Of a stretch of DNA of 64,000 nucleotides, positions 1 to 10,840 are shown piece by piece (positions within the stretch are counted from its first letter, which is position 1; the number at the start of each line of letters is the position of its first letter). Source of the stretch: Membranipora membranacea (taxonomy: Eukaryota > Bryozoa > Gymnolaemata > Cheilostomatida > Membraniporidae); the NCBI GenBank assembly GCA_914767715.1, contig OU612068.1, positions 29,138,001 through 29,202,000 of the forward strand. The letters run 5' to 3'. The notes beneath the pieces were generated by a model. The model was given only the letters and a program-made list of their open reading frames with translations. It did no database searches and was not told the origin of the DNA. A program made the translations under genes and the position numbers.

Positions 1-705
1 GATGCCTGAGTGCATGATGACCTTCATGTGCAAGGATATATATGCATCGGTCAGATTGATTTATGATCACATCATATCCTTTTATAAGAACGTCAAACTT
101 TACAACAGTGCAGTATTCTGTTGAAAGTTCTGTGTCTCGATTTACTGACAAAGTAAAAGAGGGTCAGGGCCAACCAAGACAGTGTCTGTATATACATATA
201 TATATATATATATATATCTTTTTAGGCCCGATATTTAAGAGTTTCATGGTATGGTGTGAGCAAATAAAGAAGCTTTCAGGGAAATCCGGAAACTTTAAAG
301 TTGGGAAATACGAAATTAGGTTGTTACAAACATGAAAATCACACATGGCACATCGCGTGTAAAACAAAATCAGAACCTAGAGTTATTCTGAATAAGCATA
401 ATTCAATAAGATATTCGGTTTCCCATAATATTTCGCCCAATCTTATACAGATAAATGGTTATGTGTAAGTGTATCATGTATCGACCTTTCTTATCTTTTA
501 TTTGTCAATTATCAATTAAATTTAGCAGACAAACCAATAGAGGTTCAACATGTTCCATAAGTGAAAATTAGCCTAACAGATTCATAGCTTTTTATCAGAT
601 CTAACTTAGCTTTCATATGTAAATGTGATAACTGTCTCAGCTCTAACAAAATTGTGTCAGTGTAGGCAGCCATCGGTTTAATAACCTTCATCTCAGAGTT
701 TATGA
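1..705. other. 5' flank, no gene seen
   Basis: I see no convincing coding sequence here. A short TA dinucleotide run lies near 193-218. From about 530 onward the sequence is the upstream region of the NHL gene and is clearly similar to 7975-8274, upstream of its paralogue. Confidence 0.6.
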
Positions 706-712
706 TATAAAA
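706..712 (+). promoter_or_regulatory. TATA box of NHL gene copy 1
   Basis: TATAAAA lies 64 bases upstream of the start codon at 770. The same box sits 64 bases upstream of the start in the paralogue (8211-8217), and the sequence after it (ACACCACCCTG, then GCTATGAGCTAAG) is conserved. Conserved spacing between diverged copies supports a core promoter. Confidence 0.65.
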
Positions 713-769
713 CACCACCCTGTGCTATGAGCTAAGTATAACCTGCAGGGCACCGAGACAAACTTCAAT

Positions 770-3700
770 ATGGAGGATAGAATGCTCCATTCTATTTTGT
801 TGGTAAGTTCACTCCACAAATTCTATCAACAAGTATCCATCACCATGAAATTGAATTCAAATTAAGTTTAACATCAGTATTGCCTGTTAAAGCTTACAAC
901 TTACTCAGAACCTAACAACTATTCCTTATTTTCAGACACTTGTTATGGCTGGTTTCGTCTCAAGTTCACAGAGCCCTTTACCAATGTAAGTTAGTCAGTC
1001 ATTCAATTCTCCTTCACTATGGTTTACAGGTGTGCACAGTGAACGTGACATAATTTCGATACTGTAAATCAGTGTGATCTAGACATTGTTGACAAGGCAC
1101 TCACAACTTCTTGAATGAAATAAAATCTCTCAGACTGTCGTACCCTAATATCAATAATATTGTCCCACCCTGAATGAAAAATCAAAATACAAAATATAAT
1201 CATTCCTCCAAAACTCCTGGAAGTTTAATTATTGTAAACTTGGATCTTTATTTATTAGTTGTTTAAAATCCTGTGTCTCTATATCAGGAAGCACCCAACA
1301 GATCAGTCGCAGGATTAATATGAATGCCTTTTACCCAAAGTTCTTACTTTAAGAGTAGCTAGTCATCACCACAAAATTGAGAAATTTTTTTGTCGCTCAA
1401 TTAATTCATTTGTTGACAGGAGCTATGAGATCGTTGGCCCTCTCACAACATTTCCCTCAATTGCTGATCTAGGTCAAACTGTGTTTCATATTGAGGAAGA
1501 CAAGTTCAACCCAGGATCCATTCTGTTCTCACATGGTCATGCTCTGAAGACAGCTAATGGGCAGACGACTACCACGATTGTTGGCTCCACATATCAGTAT
1601 GGATACTTAGAAGGGGTGGGTACCTCGGCTAGGTTTTATTTAATCAACGGATTCTATCAGCTCACCCCGAGTAAAGTTATAGCAGTAGATAACAGCAACT
1701 GCTGCCTCCGCCAGATTAATAGAAATACATCACAGACCTCCGTATACACAGGCTCATGTGGCCGGGTCAGCTGTGGTTATCAGGACGGTTCAGGTAGTGC
1801 CGTGAAGTTCAGGTACCCCTGGAGTATCATAGGTGACATAAAAAACTCCAAAGTGATGTATGTCTCAGATGAATCCAACAACGCTATCCGTTAAGTAGAT
1901 TCAGAGAGTGAGGTTGTCTCGACTGTGGCACAATCAAGGGACTACCTATATTATGTGAGAGGAATGACTCAGGATAATATGGGCAATCTGTTCGTAACGT
2001 TCCTGGAAGGAATTAGTAAGATCTCCCTCTCAGATGGCGCTATGTCCATTGTGGTCGGGGGTATCAGAAAAAGAGGATATGTAGATGGTCTGTTTGAAAA
2101 GACAATGTTCAATGAGGCGAGGGATGTCTTAATGATCAACAACACAACACTAGTTGTATCTGACAGCAATAACCACAGACTAAGAATACTGGATCTCGTC
2201 TCTAACACATCCACCTCTATCTGTGCTGGACGCTGGGGAACTACAGACGGAGAACTGCAAACCTGTACGATCTCTGTACGATCTCTAACCCTAACCTCTA
2301 ACCCTAACGCTGTGACCGTTGTTGGAGAGGACCTGTTTGTTGGAGGATACAGACAAATAAGGAGAATAGCATGTGAGTACAGTGTGTTTCCCTTGGCATC
2401 ACTTCATAAGTTTGACAGATATAATAATCTATGGCAATCAACCAAGCTCTTCATTGCCTTCTCTTAGCTTCAAAGTTCAAACTCATGACAAGAAGCTACA
2501 CATTCTTTATTTGGTATTGAGTTGAGCATGATACCTATATTAACAAAAGGGACTTTTCATAACAGGTAAAAATGGTCTAAAAATTATCTTTCAGTGAAAG
2601 AAAAGGTTTCTCCAAATGTTATATCCTCCCCAGTTACGCAGAGCTGTGATGGGGCACACATCAATGGGACGCTGACTTCTGGAGAATCTGAGGCTACAGT
2701 ACATGTACGCCCCGATCTGGCTTTGACTTTGAGTGCCGGAAACCACAGCTACACTGAATTATATAACGGACTAAACTGTACTTATAATATTATGGTCTTC
2801 AAGGAAGCAGGCAAAGTAACATTCATATTATTTTTCCTCTACTCCTGTCTGCCCCTCCCCCTCTCCCAGTGCAGTGTCTGCTCTATCTTTCTATCTTAAA
2901 TACTCGAATCCCTGACCACACCCAATAAAAATCTCAGCTCGTTACATACCTATTTTTTCATCTATCTTTACTCTTTCAGAGCCGGTCGTAGTGAATAGAC
3001 TGTATATCGAGGCTAACTACACTTTATACTGTGTAGATGTGCAATGGAACCATGAGAGATATCTGCTGCGTGATTTCGCTCTTGTTAACTACCTTCAGAT
3101 CGAAGAGATATGTGGTGATGGTAAGTTAGCACGAAAGACCAAGTATTACAGAATGACACTGTCTTTGGTGTAATCAAAACAGTTTGAATGTCTTTGAAGT
3201 AGACCCTTAGCTGTGAGTTAAATCAGCCCAGAGACAAGATGTTTCTTGGTCTATTGGCTAAGATCAAAATGTCACAGCTAATGGCCGATAAATGCCAGCT
3301 TCGGTTTTGGCAGCTTGCTGCACCCTCGGTTCAGGAGGTCTTCCATGGCCTCACAGCTAGGATGTAGTCTAGTTTTCTAGGATGTAGTCTAGTTTTCTAG
3401 GATGTATTCTAGTTTTCTAGGATGTATTCTAGTTTTCTAGGATGTATCAAATTCTTAGTATGAGGAGTTATATTGGGGCACCTTGTGTCCCTCTTAAGGG
3501 GCAGCCCAATCTTCTGTTTCTTACTAAACAGCAAGACAATCTTTTCTTAGATTGTAGCAGACCATCCAGAGCAGATATAGGGATATACTGTGATAGCTGG
3601 ACTCTGACTTTACGATGGCCCACTAACCGAACTTTTACTATGGATGAGGAGAGGGAACTGGGGGAGGTGTCTGCACGCCTCACATATCGCATACAAAACA

Positions 3701-3956
3701 AAGGCTCCATGCTCAGCCAAGTATACAAGAAACAGGAACCAAGGTATGTTTCAAACAAGCACTAATTTGAATAGCTGGAATGCTTGTGATACTTAGGGAT
3801 CTGTAAGATTTTTTTACGCTTCAAGCTTTACTCCACTTTAAAATGAGGTTCGCATATCTTCACTTAATTATTTGTTGTTTTTATAGGATGATTTTTCCAA
3901 AGCAGATGACTAGTGGAGCGTACGCACAAGTCGTCTTTGTACAAGAAAGTCTGTAG
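770..3956 (+). CDS. Secreted NHL beta-propeller protein with one in-frame TAA
   Basis: Seven exons by eye: 770-802, 936-985, 1420-2372, 2595-2810, 2980-3120, 3551-3743, 3887-3956. Phases agree throughout and give about 551 codons. Exons 1-2 encode a signal peptide (MEDRMLHSILL, then TLVMAGFVSSSQ). Exon 3 encodes NHL-type propeller blades; VSDSNNHRLRILD is diagnostic, and a second blade reads SDESNNAIR. The C-terminal part (from LYIEANYTLYC to the end) has paired Cys and is a domain I do not recognise. In exon 3 a TAA at 1892-1894 replaces the residue after NNAIR, where NHL proteins usually have Lys; the frame is open on both sides. The gene may be a recent pseudogene, a null allele or contain a sequencing error. 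The intron after 2810 appears to use a GC donor. Function unknown; NHL propellers usually bind proteins or glycans. Confidence 0.75.
2264..2310 (+). repeat. Two adjacent microduplications inside the NHL exon
   Basis: An 11-bp unit (TGTACGATCTC) is repeated at 2264-2285 and a 13-bp unit (TAACCCTAACCTC, second copy with a changed end) at 2286-2310. Together they add 24 nt, so the frame is kept and about eight residues (VRSLTLTS) are inserted between TCTIS and NPNAV. Confidence 0.8.
3358..3445 (+). repeat. 20-bp tandem repeat in intron
   Basis: About 4.5 copies of GGATGTAGTCTAGTTTTCTA, with G/T variation at one site, lie in the intron between the fifth and sixth exons of the NHL gene. The paralogous intron near 9540-9640 lacks the array, so it expanded after the duplication or was lost there. 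Confidence 0.9.
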
Positions 3957-4227
3957 TCAACGACTTGAAACAGAATACTATCATAACCTGCATGATACTT
4001 TCATGCCATTGTTATTTCTTAATTTTTAACCATTTACATGAATGAGCAATCAGTATTGGACAAATTAAAATACAAATTTATCACTACTATTGCAAGATTT
4101 CATTTCATTATCATAAGTTATAATTTTCCATCTACCAGCTACACAAAGGAGCAAAAGAAGTCAGTATCAGCATAATTGCTTTTTTTTATCATTTTTATTA
4201 TGTTTGCCTGTTGGGGTTGTCCGCAGC

Positions 4228-5742
4228 GCGCCTTGTGACACTGCTGCCTTGTGACACTGCTGCCTTGTGACACTGCTGCCTTGTGACACTGCTGCTTTGT
4301 GACACTGCTGCTTTGTGACACTGCTGCTTTGTGACACTGCTGCTTTGTGACACTGCTGCCTTGTGACACTGCTGCCTTGTGACACTGCTGCCTTGTGACA
4401 CTGCTGCCTTGTGACACTGCTGCTTTGTGACACTGCTGCTTTGTGACACTGCTGCTTTGTGACACTGCTGCCTTGTGACACTGCTGCCTTGTGACACTGC
4501 TGCCTTGTGACACTGCTGCTTTGTGACACTGCTGCTTTGTGACACTGCTGCTTTGTGACACTGCTGCCTTGTGACACTGCTGCCTTGTGACACTGCTGCC
4601 TTGTGACACTGCTGCCTTGTGACACTGCTGCCTTGTGACACTGCTGCCTTGTGACACTGCTGCCTTGTGACACTGCTGCCTTGTGACACTGCTGCTTTGT
4701 GACACTGCTGCCTTGTGACACTGCTGCCTTGTGACACTGCTGCCTTGTGACACTGCTGCCTTGTGACACTGCTGCCTTGTGACACTGCTGCTTTGTGACA
4801 CTGCTGCCTTGTGACACTGCTGCCTTGTGACACTGCTGCCTTGTGACACTGCTGCTTTGTGACACTGCTGCCTTGTGACACTGCTGCTTTGTGACACTGC
4901 TGCCTTGTGACACTGCTGCTTTGTGACACTGCTGCCTTGTGACACTGCTGCCTTGTGACACTGCTGCCTTGTGACACTGCTGCCTTGTGACACTGCTGCT
5001 TTGTGACACTGCTGCTTTGTGACACTGCTGCTTTGTGACACTGCTGCCTTGTGACACTGCTGCCTTGTGACACTGCTGCCTTGTGACACTGCTGCTTTGT
5101 GACACTGCTGCTTTGTGACACTGCTGCTTTGTGACACTGCTGCTTTGTGACACTGCTGCTTTGTGACACTGCTGCTTTGTGACACTGCTGCCTTGTGACA
5201 CTGCTGCCTTGTGACACTGCTGCCTTGTGACACTGCTGCCTTGTGACACTGCTGCTTTGTGACACTGCTGCTTTGTGACACTGCTGCTTTGTGACACTGC
5301 TGCCTTGTGACACTGCTGCCTTGTGACACTGCTGCCTTGTGACACTGCTGCTTTGTGACACTGCTGCTTTGTGACACTGCTGCTTTGTGACACTGCTGCC
5401 TTGTGACACTGCTGCCTTGTGACACTGCTGCCTTGTGACACTGCTGCCTTGTGACACTGCTGCCTTGTGACACTGCTGCCTTGTGACACTGCTGCCTTGT
5501 GACACTGCTGCCTTGTGACACTGTTGCTTTGTGACACTGCTGCCTTGTGACACTGCTGCCTTGTGACACTGCTGCCTTGTGACACTGCTGCTTTGTGACA
5601 CTGCTGCCTTGTGACACTGCTGCCTTGTGACACTGCTGCCTTGTGACACTGCTGCCTTGTGACACTGCTGCCTTGTGACACTGCTGCCTTGTGACACTGC
5701 TGCCTTGTGACACTGCTGCCTTGTGACACTGCTGCTTTGTGT
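4228..5742. repeat. 16-bp satellite array, about 95 units
   Basis: The unit is TGCTGCYTTGTGACAC, repeated about 95 times almost perfectly. The only common variation is C or T at position 7; one unit near 5523 has TGTTGC. Because 16 is not a multiple of 3 and the minus strand of the unit has no stop, all three minus frames stay open for about 500 codons (repeating SSVTRQQCHKAAVSQ); I read these as chance ORFs. The array lies between the NHL gene and the peptide-gene relic. The corresponding place in the second copy of the block (about 10.1-10.2 kb) has no array. Confidence 0.95.
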
Positions 5743-5974
5743 CCCCTATATGAACATTAACTTTACTTTACTTTACTTTTGATACCATGAATCCACAGTG
5801 TGTATTAGTTTTCACGGTTTGAATTGATATTTGGTGACAGTCATATCTATGATATATATATATGATATATAGATATATATGTCGACTAAGATCTGGATTA
5901 AAAAAGAAAGCTAATTGCAGAAGTTCGGTCTTGTACATTTTATCATACATGGGATGGAATGTTTCCCATTTATC

Positions 5975-6240
5975 ACACTACAATGGTTGTAGTCGTCTAC
6001 TCGATGACACAGAGTTTTCATTAACCAGTAACTTTTACTCATAATTGAGACTATTGATGGCGACACATTGAGATGTGATCATACAGCTTACCTGATATAT
6101 TCAGCTATTGGGTCAGAGCTGCACACATTGTACATAGCAGCACAGACAGTACCATCAATCGTCATCCAGTAATGTGTCTTTGTGCTGAGTAGACTTGTTA
6201 ATACAAATATTATGTACTCGAGCTAGAAGAGCTGTAGAAC
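5975..6240 (-). pseudogene. 3' relic of the peptide-precursor gene
   Basis: Minus-strand sequence matches the last two exons of the intact gene at 11142-11486. The penultimate exon relic (about 6092-6240) reads STALLARVHNICINKS and later AAMYNVCSSDPIAEYIR, with a GTAAGC donor retained. A net +7 shift around 6155-6170 breaks the frame and brings in a TGA. The terminal exon relic lies around 5975-6015 (shared ACTACAACCATTGTAG on the minus strand). No upstream exons are seen on this side, so the copy is 5'-truncated and dead. Confidence 0.75.
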
Positions 6241-7974
6241 ATGTACTCAAGAGGATATAACAGTACCTGCATCAAAAACAAAACAAGGTTTACAGGGCTA
6301 GATGATATAAGACTATTCAGGACAATTCAAGTCATACGGCATACTTTAAACAGGCTGTGATCCTCATACTGTTTGCAAGTAAATTGATACACATTCAAAT
6401 GATGATTGAATTATCATGAAGTCGATGTCTCAGAAAGGTTATGTTGTGTATATTGAACTCAAACTGTCAACTTCATGTTTATCTCTAACTGTCATTGACC
6501 TGTAACATGGAGACCATCTGTATCATGTCAGATACACCCAATAATCGTCTTATTATCCGTCTTAGAGCAAATAAAGCTAATATGATCAGTCAGTGTATAG
6601 ATTATCTGCAACAGAGACTTAATACTAATACTGGTGGGATCGGCCTATAGACGTGGAAAACACTCAATTAAACAACTGAAGTAGGAGTGGTAAAGTGGAT
6701 GAGAATGGCCCTCGCTGTTATTATCCAAAGCTTAAAATTTTCAACTTTATTTTTAGACCAGACATTTAATTCAAAAAGGTAGAAAATAAACCACCACTGT
6801 ATGACTCAGTGCAGGAATTAGTGATAAGACCCTCATAAGTAAAACCGCTACAGGTTGGTCAGTATTTGTATAGCTTGTATGATTCAGTGTAATATACAGG
6901 CTCCAACATCACACTGTTACAAATGATGCCAAATATAATATAGCGTGCAATTTTAAATTCACATATATTAGTAACTGATGGTACCAACAGGAAATTTTAA
7001 ATGGGTGTGCCCAATATCTACGTGACACTTCCAGATTTTGATCGTAGTTTGCCGGGAGTGTTTGGCCAAACTACAGGTAGCTAGCGCTGAGTAAGATAGG
7101 GGCAGGTGACGTTGACGATAACTAGAGCAAGGGTCCTTTCTTTGCTGCTTTATATTATTCCTAATTTCAGTTTATTTCGATGTTTTACCAGACTTATTTC
7201 CAGCGGTATTATCTCTACGTTGATGTGAGTAACCAAGTAATATTAAAATCCCCCTTGGTATAACTGACCTATCATTACAGGTAGTAAGACATTTTATGGT
7301 AAATTTCAATGTTCTCCTGCAGTATCTGACATGTTCCAGATACAACAGGAATCCCTGGATAACTCAGTAATTCATCTGAATGATCAACCTCAAGGTCATT
7401 AATTGCCAAATTTGGATTTTCAATGTGTTGTACCCTTTCATGTAAAATACACATTTTTGGCCTCTAAACTTTTGTCAGACAAGAGGAGGATAACTACACC
7501 CTGAAAAAGACAGCTGAACCTAAATTTTGATGTACAAGAGCTGAGGAACCTTCTACCTACATCCAATTGCTACCTCTCGACCACAGCTCCAAGGAAGGAC
7601 TTTATTCTATTTCACGACTTGCAATGGTTTTATAAATTGACACTGTTTTACACTTCAACACATGAAAAAGTTACTGTCAAAACACTTTGAACCAGCGATC
7701 ATAGTTTTTGGGGGTGATCATCCATCTGTAACAAAGGTTTCACAAAGGGGAGGAGCGAGGTCCTTATTTCCATAGAGCCATAAGTTCTTGAGAAATTAAC
7801 AATCATGTATGCTGCGGTCATTCATATTTACATTTACGTTTATTGTCAATCTACAATCATTTGTGAAAATATTTTGCATACAGTGACAAAATCTAAAAAA
7901 TAACATCACAAAATAGGAAAAGCGAGGAGACAATGAATTAAAATATAATAGTGATAATGGTTGAAAAGATTTCA
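6241..7974. other. Intergenic, no gene seen
   Basis: No ORF with coding character, RNA gene or clear repeat was recognised. It separates the two copies of the duplicated block. Confidence 0.5.
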
Positions 7975-8274
7975 TTCTCAAAACAATAAAATAAGCAGAC
8001 AACCCACTAAAGGTTCAACATGTTCAATAAGTAAAAATTAGCCGTACAGATTCATTAGTCCATACTAATCTGATATACTTCGCTGTCATATGTAAATGTG
8101 ATGACTGTCTCAGCTCTATCAGAGTTGCATCAGAGTAGGCATCGAGGCAGCCGTTAACTTAATTATATGAGGGGTGTGGTCTCTTTAGCCTGTATCTCAG
8201 AGGTTTTTACTATAAAACACCACCCTGAGCTATGAGCTAAGCATAACCTGCAGGGCACCAAGACAAACTTCACT
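7975..8274 (+). repeat. Duplicated promoter region (pair of 530-769)
   Basis: This stretch aligns with 530-769: shared GGTTCAACATGTTC, CATATGTAAATGTGAT, ACTGTCTCAGCTCTA and ACCTGCAGGGCACC. It carries the 5' flank of the second NHL-type gene and shows that the duplication includes regulatory sequence. Confidence 0.85.
8211..8217 (+). promoter_or_regulatory. TATA box of NHL-type gene copy 2
   Basis: TATAAAA, 64 bases upstream of the ATG at 8275, in the same context and spacing as in copy 1. Confidence 0.65.
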
Positions 8275-10025
8275 ATGGAGAGTGGAATGATCTTTTCTGT
8301 TTTGTTGGTAAGTTTATTCAAAAAGATTTATCAAAAAAGACCCATTGCCTACTAAATATCATAAATGAAATCGAGTTTAAGTTAAAGACTTTGTTTGAGG
8401 CTGCTCTTTTGTATCACATCTTATTCTCCATATTTTATTCTATCATGAGAGCGATTTTCAGCTTTAGAATCCAAATATTGAGGAAGTTATGGCCTCTCAA
8501 ACTTCCAGGGTGATTGCCTTCAATCGGCATTGGGAATAAGCGGATGTTTCCCCAGGGGTACGTCACAACCATAGACATGTGTTTTGTCTATGGTCATACT
8601 TATAATTAGTTAATACACTAATAATCACACAGATAAGATGATGATCACGCCACTTGGACCAACTAAATTTTGTCAGTAGACAATATAGCTGATTGTTAGC
8701 GGCGTTGCCTGCAAAGCCATTTGGACCTGGGTTCGACCGTCACAGATCTGAACATTTTAATCATCAACATATTTATTAGTGTATCGTAATAAGTATGATG
8801 GTTGTGACGTACCCTAGGGATTGCCGGCTGATTCTTACTGCCGATAAATTGCCGTCACCTTGGAAGTTTGAGAGGCCATAACTTCCTCAATATTTGGATT
8901 CTAAAGCTGAAAATCGCTCACATGATAGAATAAAGTATGGAGAATAAGATGTGATACAAAAGAGCAGCCTTAAACAAAGTCTTTAAGTTTAACATTTTTA
9001 TTGCATGTGAGCGCTTACAGCGTACTCTCAGAGTCTATCAATTTTTTTCTCTTTCCAGGTGCTTATTGTGGCTTGTTTTGTCACAAGTTCACAGGGCCAG
9101 TTACCCAGGTATGCTAGTCAGCTATTTTTTTACGCTCCTCAATTTGATGGTGTGCTAAGATTAGGCGCAACCCACAGATGTGATGAGTAAGATGTGATAA
9201 TGATAATATTTCAACATCGTAGAAGACTCAACGTAATCGAGACATTGTTGAAAATCAACTCACAACTTCTTGTATGAAATGAGAATCTCATAGGCTGCCA
9301 GATGGTGCCTCCCTGCCGAATCAGAAATCAAAATTTAAAAAAAAAATAACTAAAGCTCCAAAACTCCAGGAAATTTCATTTTTTATATACGAGCAGACTG
9401 AACAGACTGTATATCGAGGCTAACTACAGTCTATACTGTGCAGATGTCCAATGGAACCATGAGAGATATCTGCTGCGTGATTTCGCTCTTGTTAACTACC
9501 TTCAGATCGAAGAGATATGTGGTGATGGTAAGTTAGCCTGTTAGAGATCTGGTAACTGGTGAGATCTAAAAATCCTAAGTATCTTTAAGTGTACACTTGT
9601 CATTGTGAGTAAATCAGCCCAGAGAAAAGACACACATTTCTACATGTAGATTGTGGCAGACCATCCAGAGCAGATATAGGGATAGACTGTCATGGCTGGA
9701 CTCTGACCTTACGATGGCCCACTAACCGAACTTTTACTATGGTTGAGGAGAGGGAACTGGGGGAGGTGTCTGCACGCCTCACATATCGCATACAAAACAA
9801 AGGCTCCATGCTCAGCCAAGTATACAAGAAGCAGCATCCAAGGTATGTGTGGAACAAGCAATAATTCGAATAGCAGATTTTTTACGCTTTAAGTTTCACT
9901 CTGCCACAGAATAAAAGTTCACATATCATCATTAACTCATTTGTTGTATTTTTAGGATGACCTTTCCAAAGCAGATGACCAGTGGAGCGTATGCACAAGT
10001 CGCCTTTGTACCAGAAAATCAGTAG
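8275..10025 (+). CDS. Short secreted paralogue lacking the NHL propeller
   Basis: Five exons: 8275-8307, 9059-9108, 9397-9527, 9650-9842, 9956-10025; phases agree and give about 158 residues. Exons 1-2 encode a signal peptide (MESGMIFSVLL, then VLIVACFVTSSQG). The remaining exons are close copies of exons 5-7 of the gene at 770-3956: they encode LNRLYIEANYSLYCADVQ and the following Cys-containing domain, ending AFVPENQ. The propeller exon and the next exon are absent. Intron 2 is chimeric: it starts like intron 2 of copy 1 and runs into the exon-5 copy through an acceptor (GAGCAG, 9391-9396) not used in copy 1. The frame is kept across this join, so the product would be a small secreted protein with only the C-terminal domain. 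Expression is untested and function unknown. Confidence 0.7.
8568..8594. repeat. 27-bp hairpin, ACCATAGAC...GTCTATGGT
   Basis: A small inverted repeat in the left arm of the foldback element. The right arm reads straight through (AACCATCATAC) without it, so about 22 bp were inserted. The same nine-base ends bound a hairpin at 12422-12456. Confidence 0.6.
8684..8740 (+). repeat. tRNA-like segment in the foldback element
   Basis: The segment has an A-box-like TAGCTGATTGTTAGCGG, an anticodon-loop-like CTGCAAA (GCA, Cys if real) and a B-box-like GGGTTCGACC. The acceptor stem is not complete. It is more likely a tRNA-derived SINE head or tRNA relic than a working tRNA gene. Confidence 0.5.
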
Positions 10026-10220
10026 TGAACGACTCAAAACAGAATATTATCACAACCCTGCAGGATACTTTACTGACATAAATATTTCTTAATTTTCATC
10101 AACCATTCACACAAAAAGTGATGTGAAGTTGATGACAGTGTTAATAATTGCCGAATTTTGTTTAAACAGCATAGTCTTGTCGCATGGCCCGCAGCCGAAT
10201 GGGTGACACAGACATTGATC

Positions 10221-10521
10221 CATGGGCGTATATTCCGAAAAATCTTACCCACCACATTTCACCCCAGACACAACTTGCGCGCGAAAATTTCGCGAACTTA
10301 TTCGCCATATTTGACTCCAAAAACCCAATATATTAGAAATGGGTGTTTATATGGAAAGAGCATGAAAAACTACCCTTATAAGATGTTTTAAGGATGAAAA
10401 TCCAAAAAAAAAAATTAAAAAAATAATTTTTTTCAAAAAAAAAAGATTTAATTAATTTTTTTTTTAATTCAGAGTGAACCCACGACTTGTCGTGAGTCGT
10501 GGGTGGTAATATACGCCCATG
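10221..10521. mobile_element. 301-bp MITE, hAT-like
   Basis: Terminal inverted repeats CATGGGCGTATATT (left) and AATATACGCCCATG (right) are flanked by 8-bp duplications CATTGATC (10213-10220) and CATTGACC (10522-10529), differing at one base. An 8-bp target duplication is typical of hAT elements. No coding capacity; the inside has A/T homopolymers and a CCCACGAC...GTCGTGGG hairpin near the right end. Confidence 0.75.
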
Positions 10522-10834
10522 CATTGACCTTGCAGTATGTATGAGTTTTCAAGGTTTAAATTGATACTTGGCGACAATTTCACGTAAAACTGTTCCTTCA
10601 ATTGAAATGGTGATTTGGGTATAAAACAAGCAGGTCCGCCGATCATTATCATTAGCTATCACTGTAAGCAATGCTACTAGATATGGAGTTTCAATTTAGC
10701 ATGTTTAAAGAGCGAATGCACTGTCCACTATACACCTTTCAATTATGACGCTGATGCTTAAATAGATGGAGCATTTCTACATTATGTCTCATTTACGACA
10801 AAGTTCGAAGGCTGTAACATGCAGTGCTCAAATC

Positions 10835-10840
10835 TTTATT
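10835..10840 (-). terminator. Possible polyadenylation signal of the prohormone gene
   Basis: AATAAA on the minus strand, about 300 bases beyond the stop codon. Position is plausible but the motif is common in AT-rich DNA. Confidence 0.35.

Larger units (their letters stand above)
8382..8986. mobile_element. 605-bp foldback element in intron 1
   Basis: Left arm (from 8382) and right arm (to 8986) are inverted copies of more than 200 bp, beginning TTAAAGACTTTG and ending CAAAGTCTTTAA. Flanks are GTTTAA on both sides (8375-8380 and 8987-8992), a likely target-site duplication. Intron 1 of the paralogue has a single GTTTAAC at the matching place (about 867) and no insert, so that gene shows the empty site. 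No transposase is present. The centre holds a tRNA-like segment. Confidence 0.85.

Noticed and set aside
2283-2310. Interstitial telomere repeat from TAACCCTAACC units
   Set aside because: Only two short units, explained by a 13-bp local duplication in coding sequence.
4139-5729. Long minus-strand ORFs of about 500 codons as real repeat proteins
   Set aside because: They arise in all three frames from a stop-free 16-bp satellite and have no splice or promoter context.
8684-8740. Functional tRNA-Cys gene
   Set aside because: No complete acceptor stem; it sits inside a foldback insertion.
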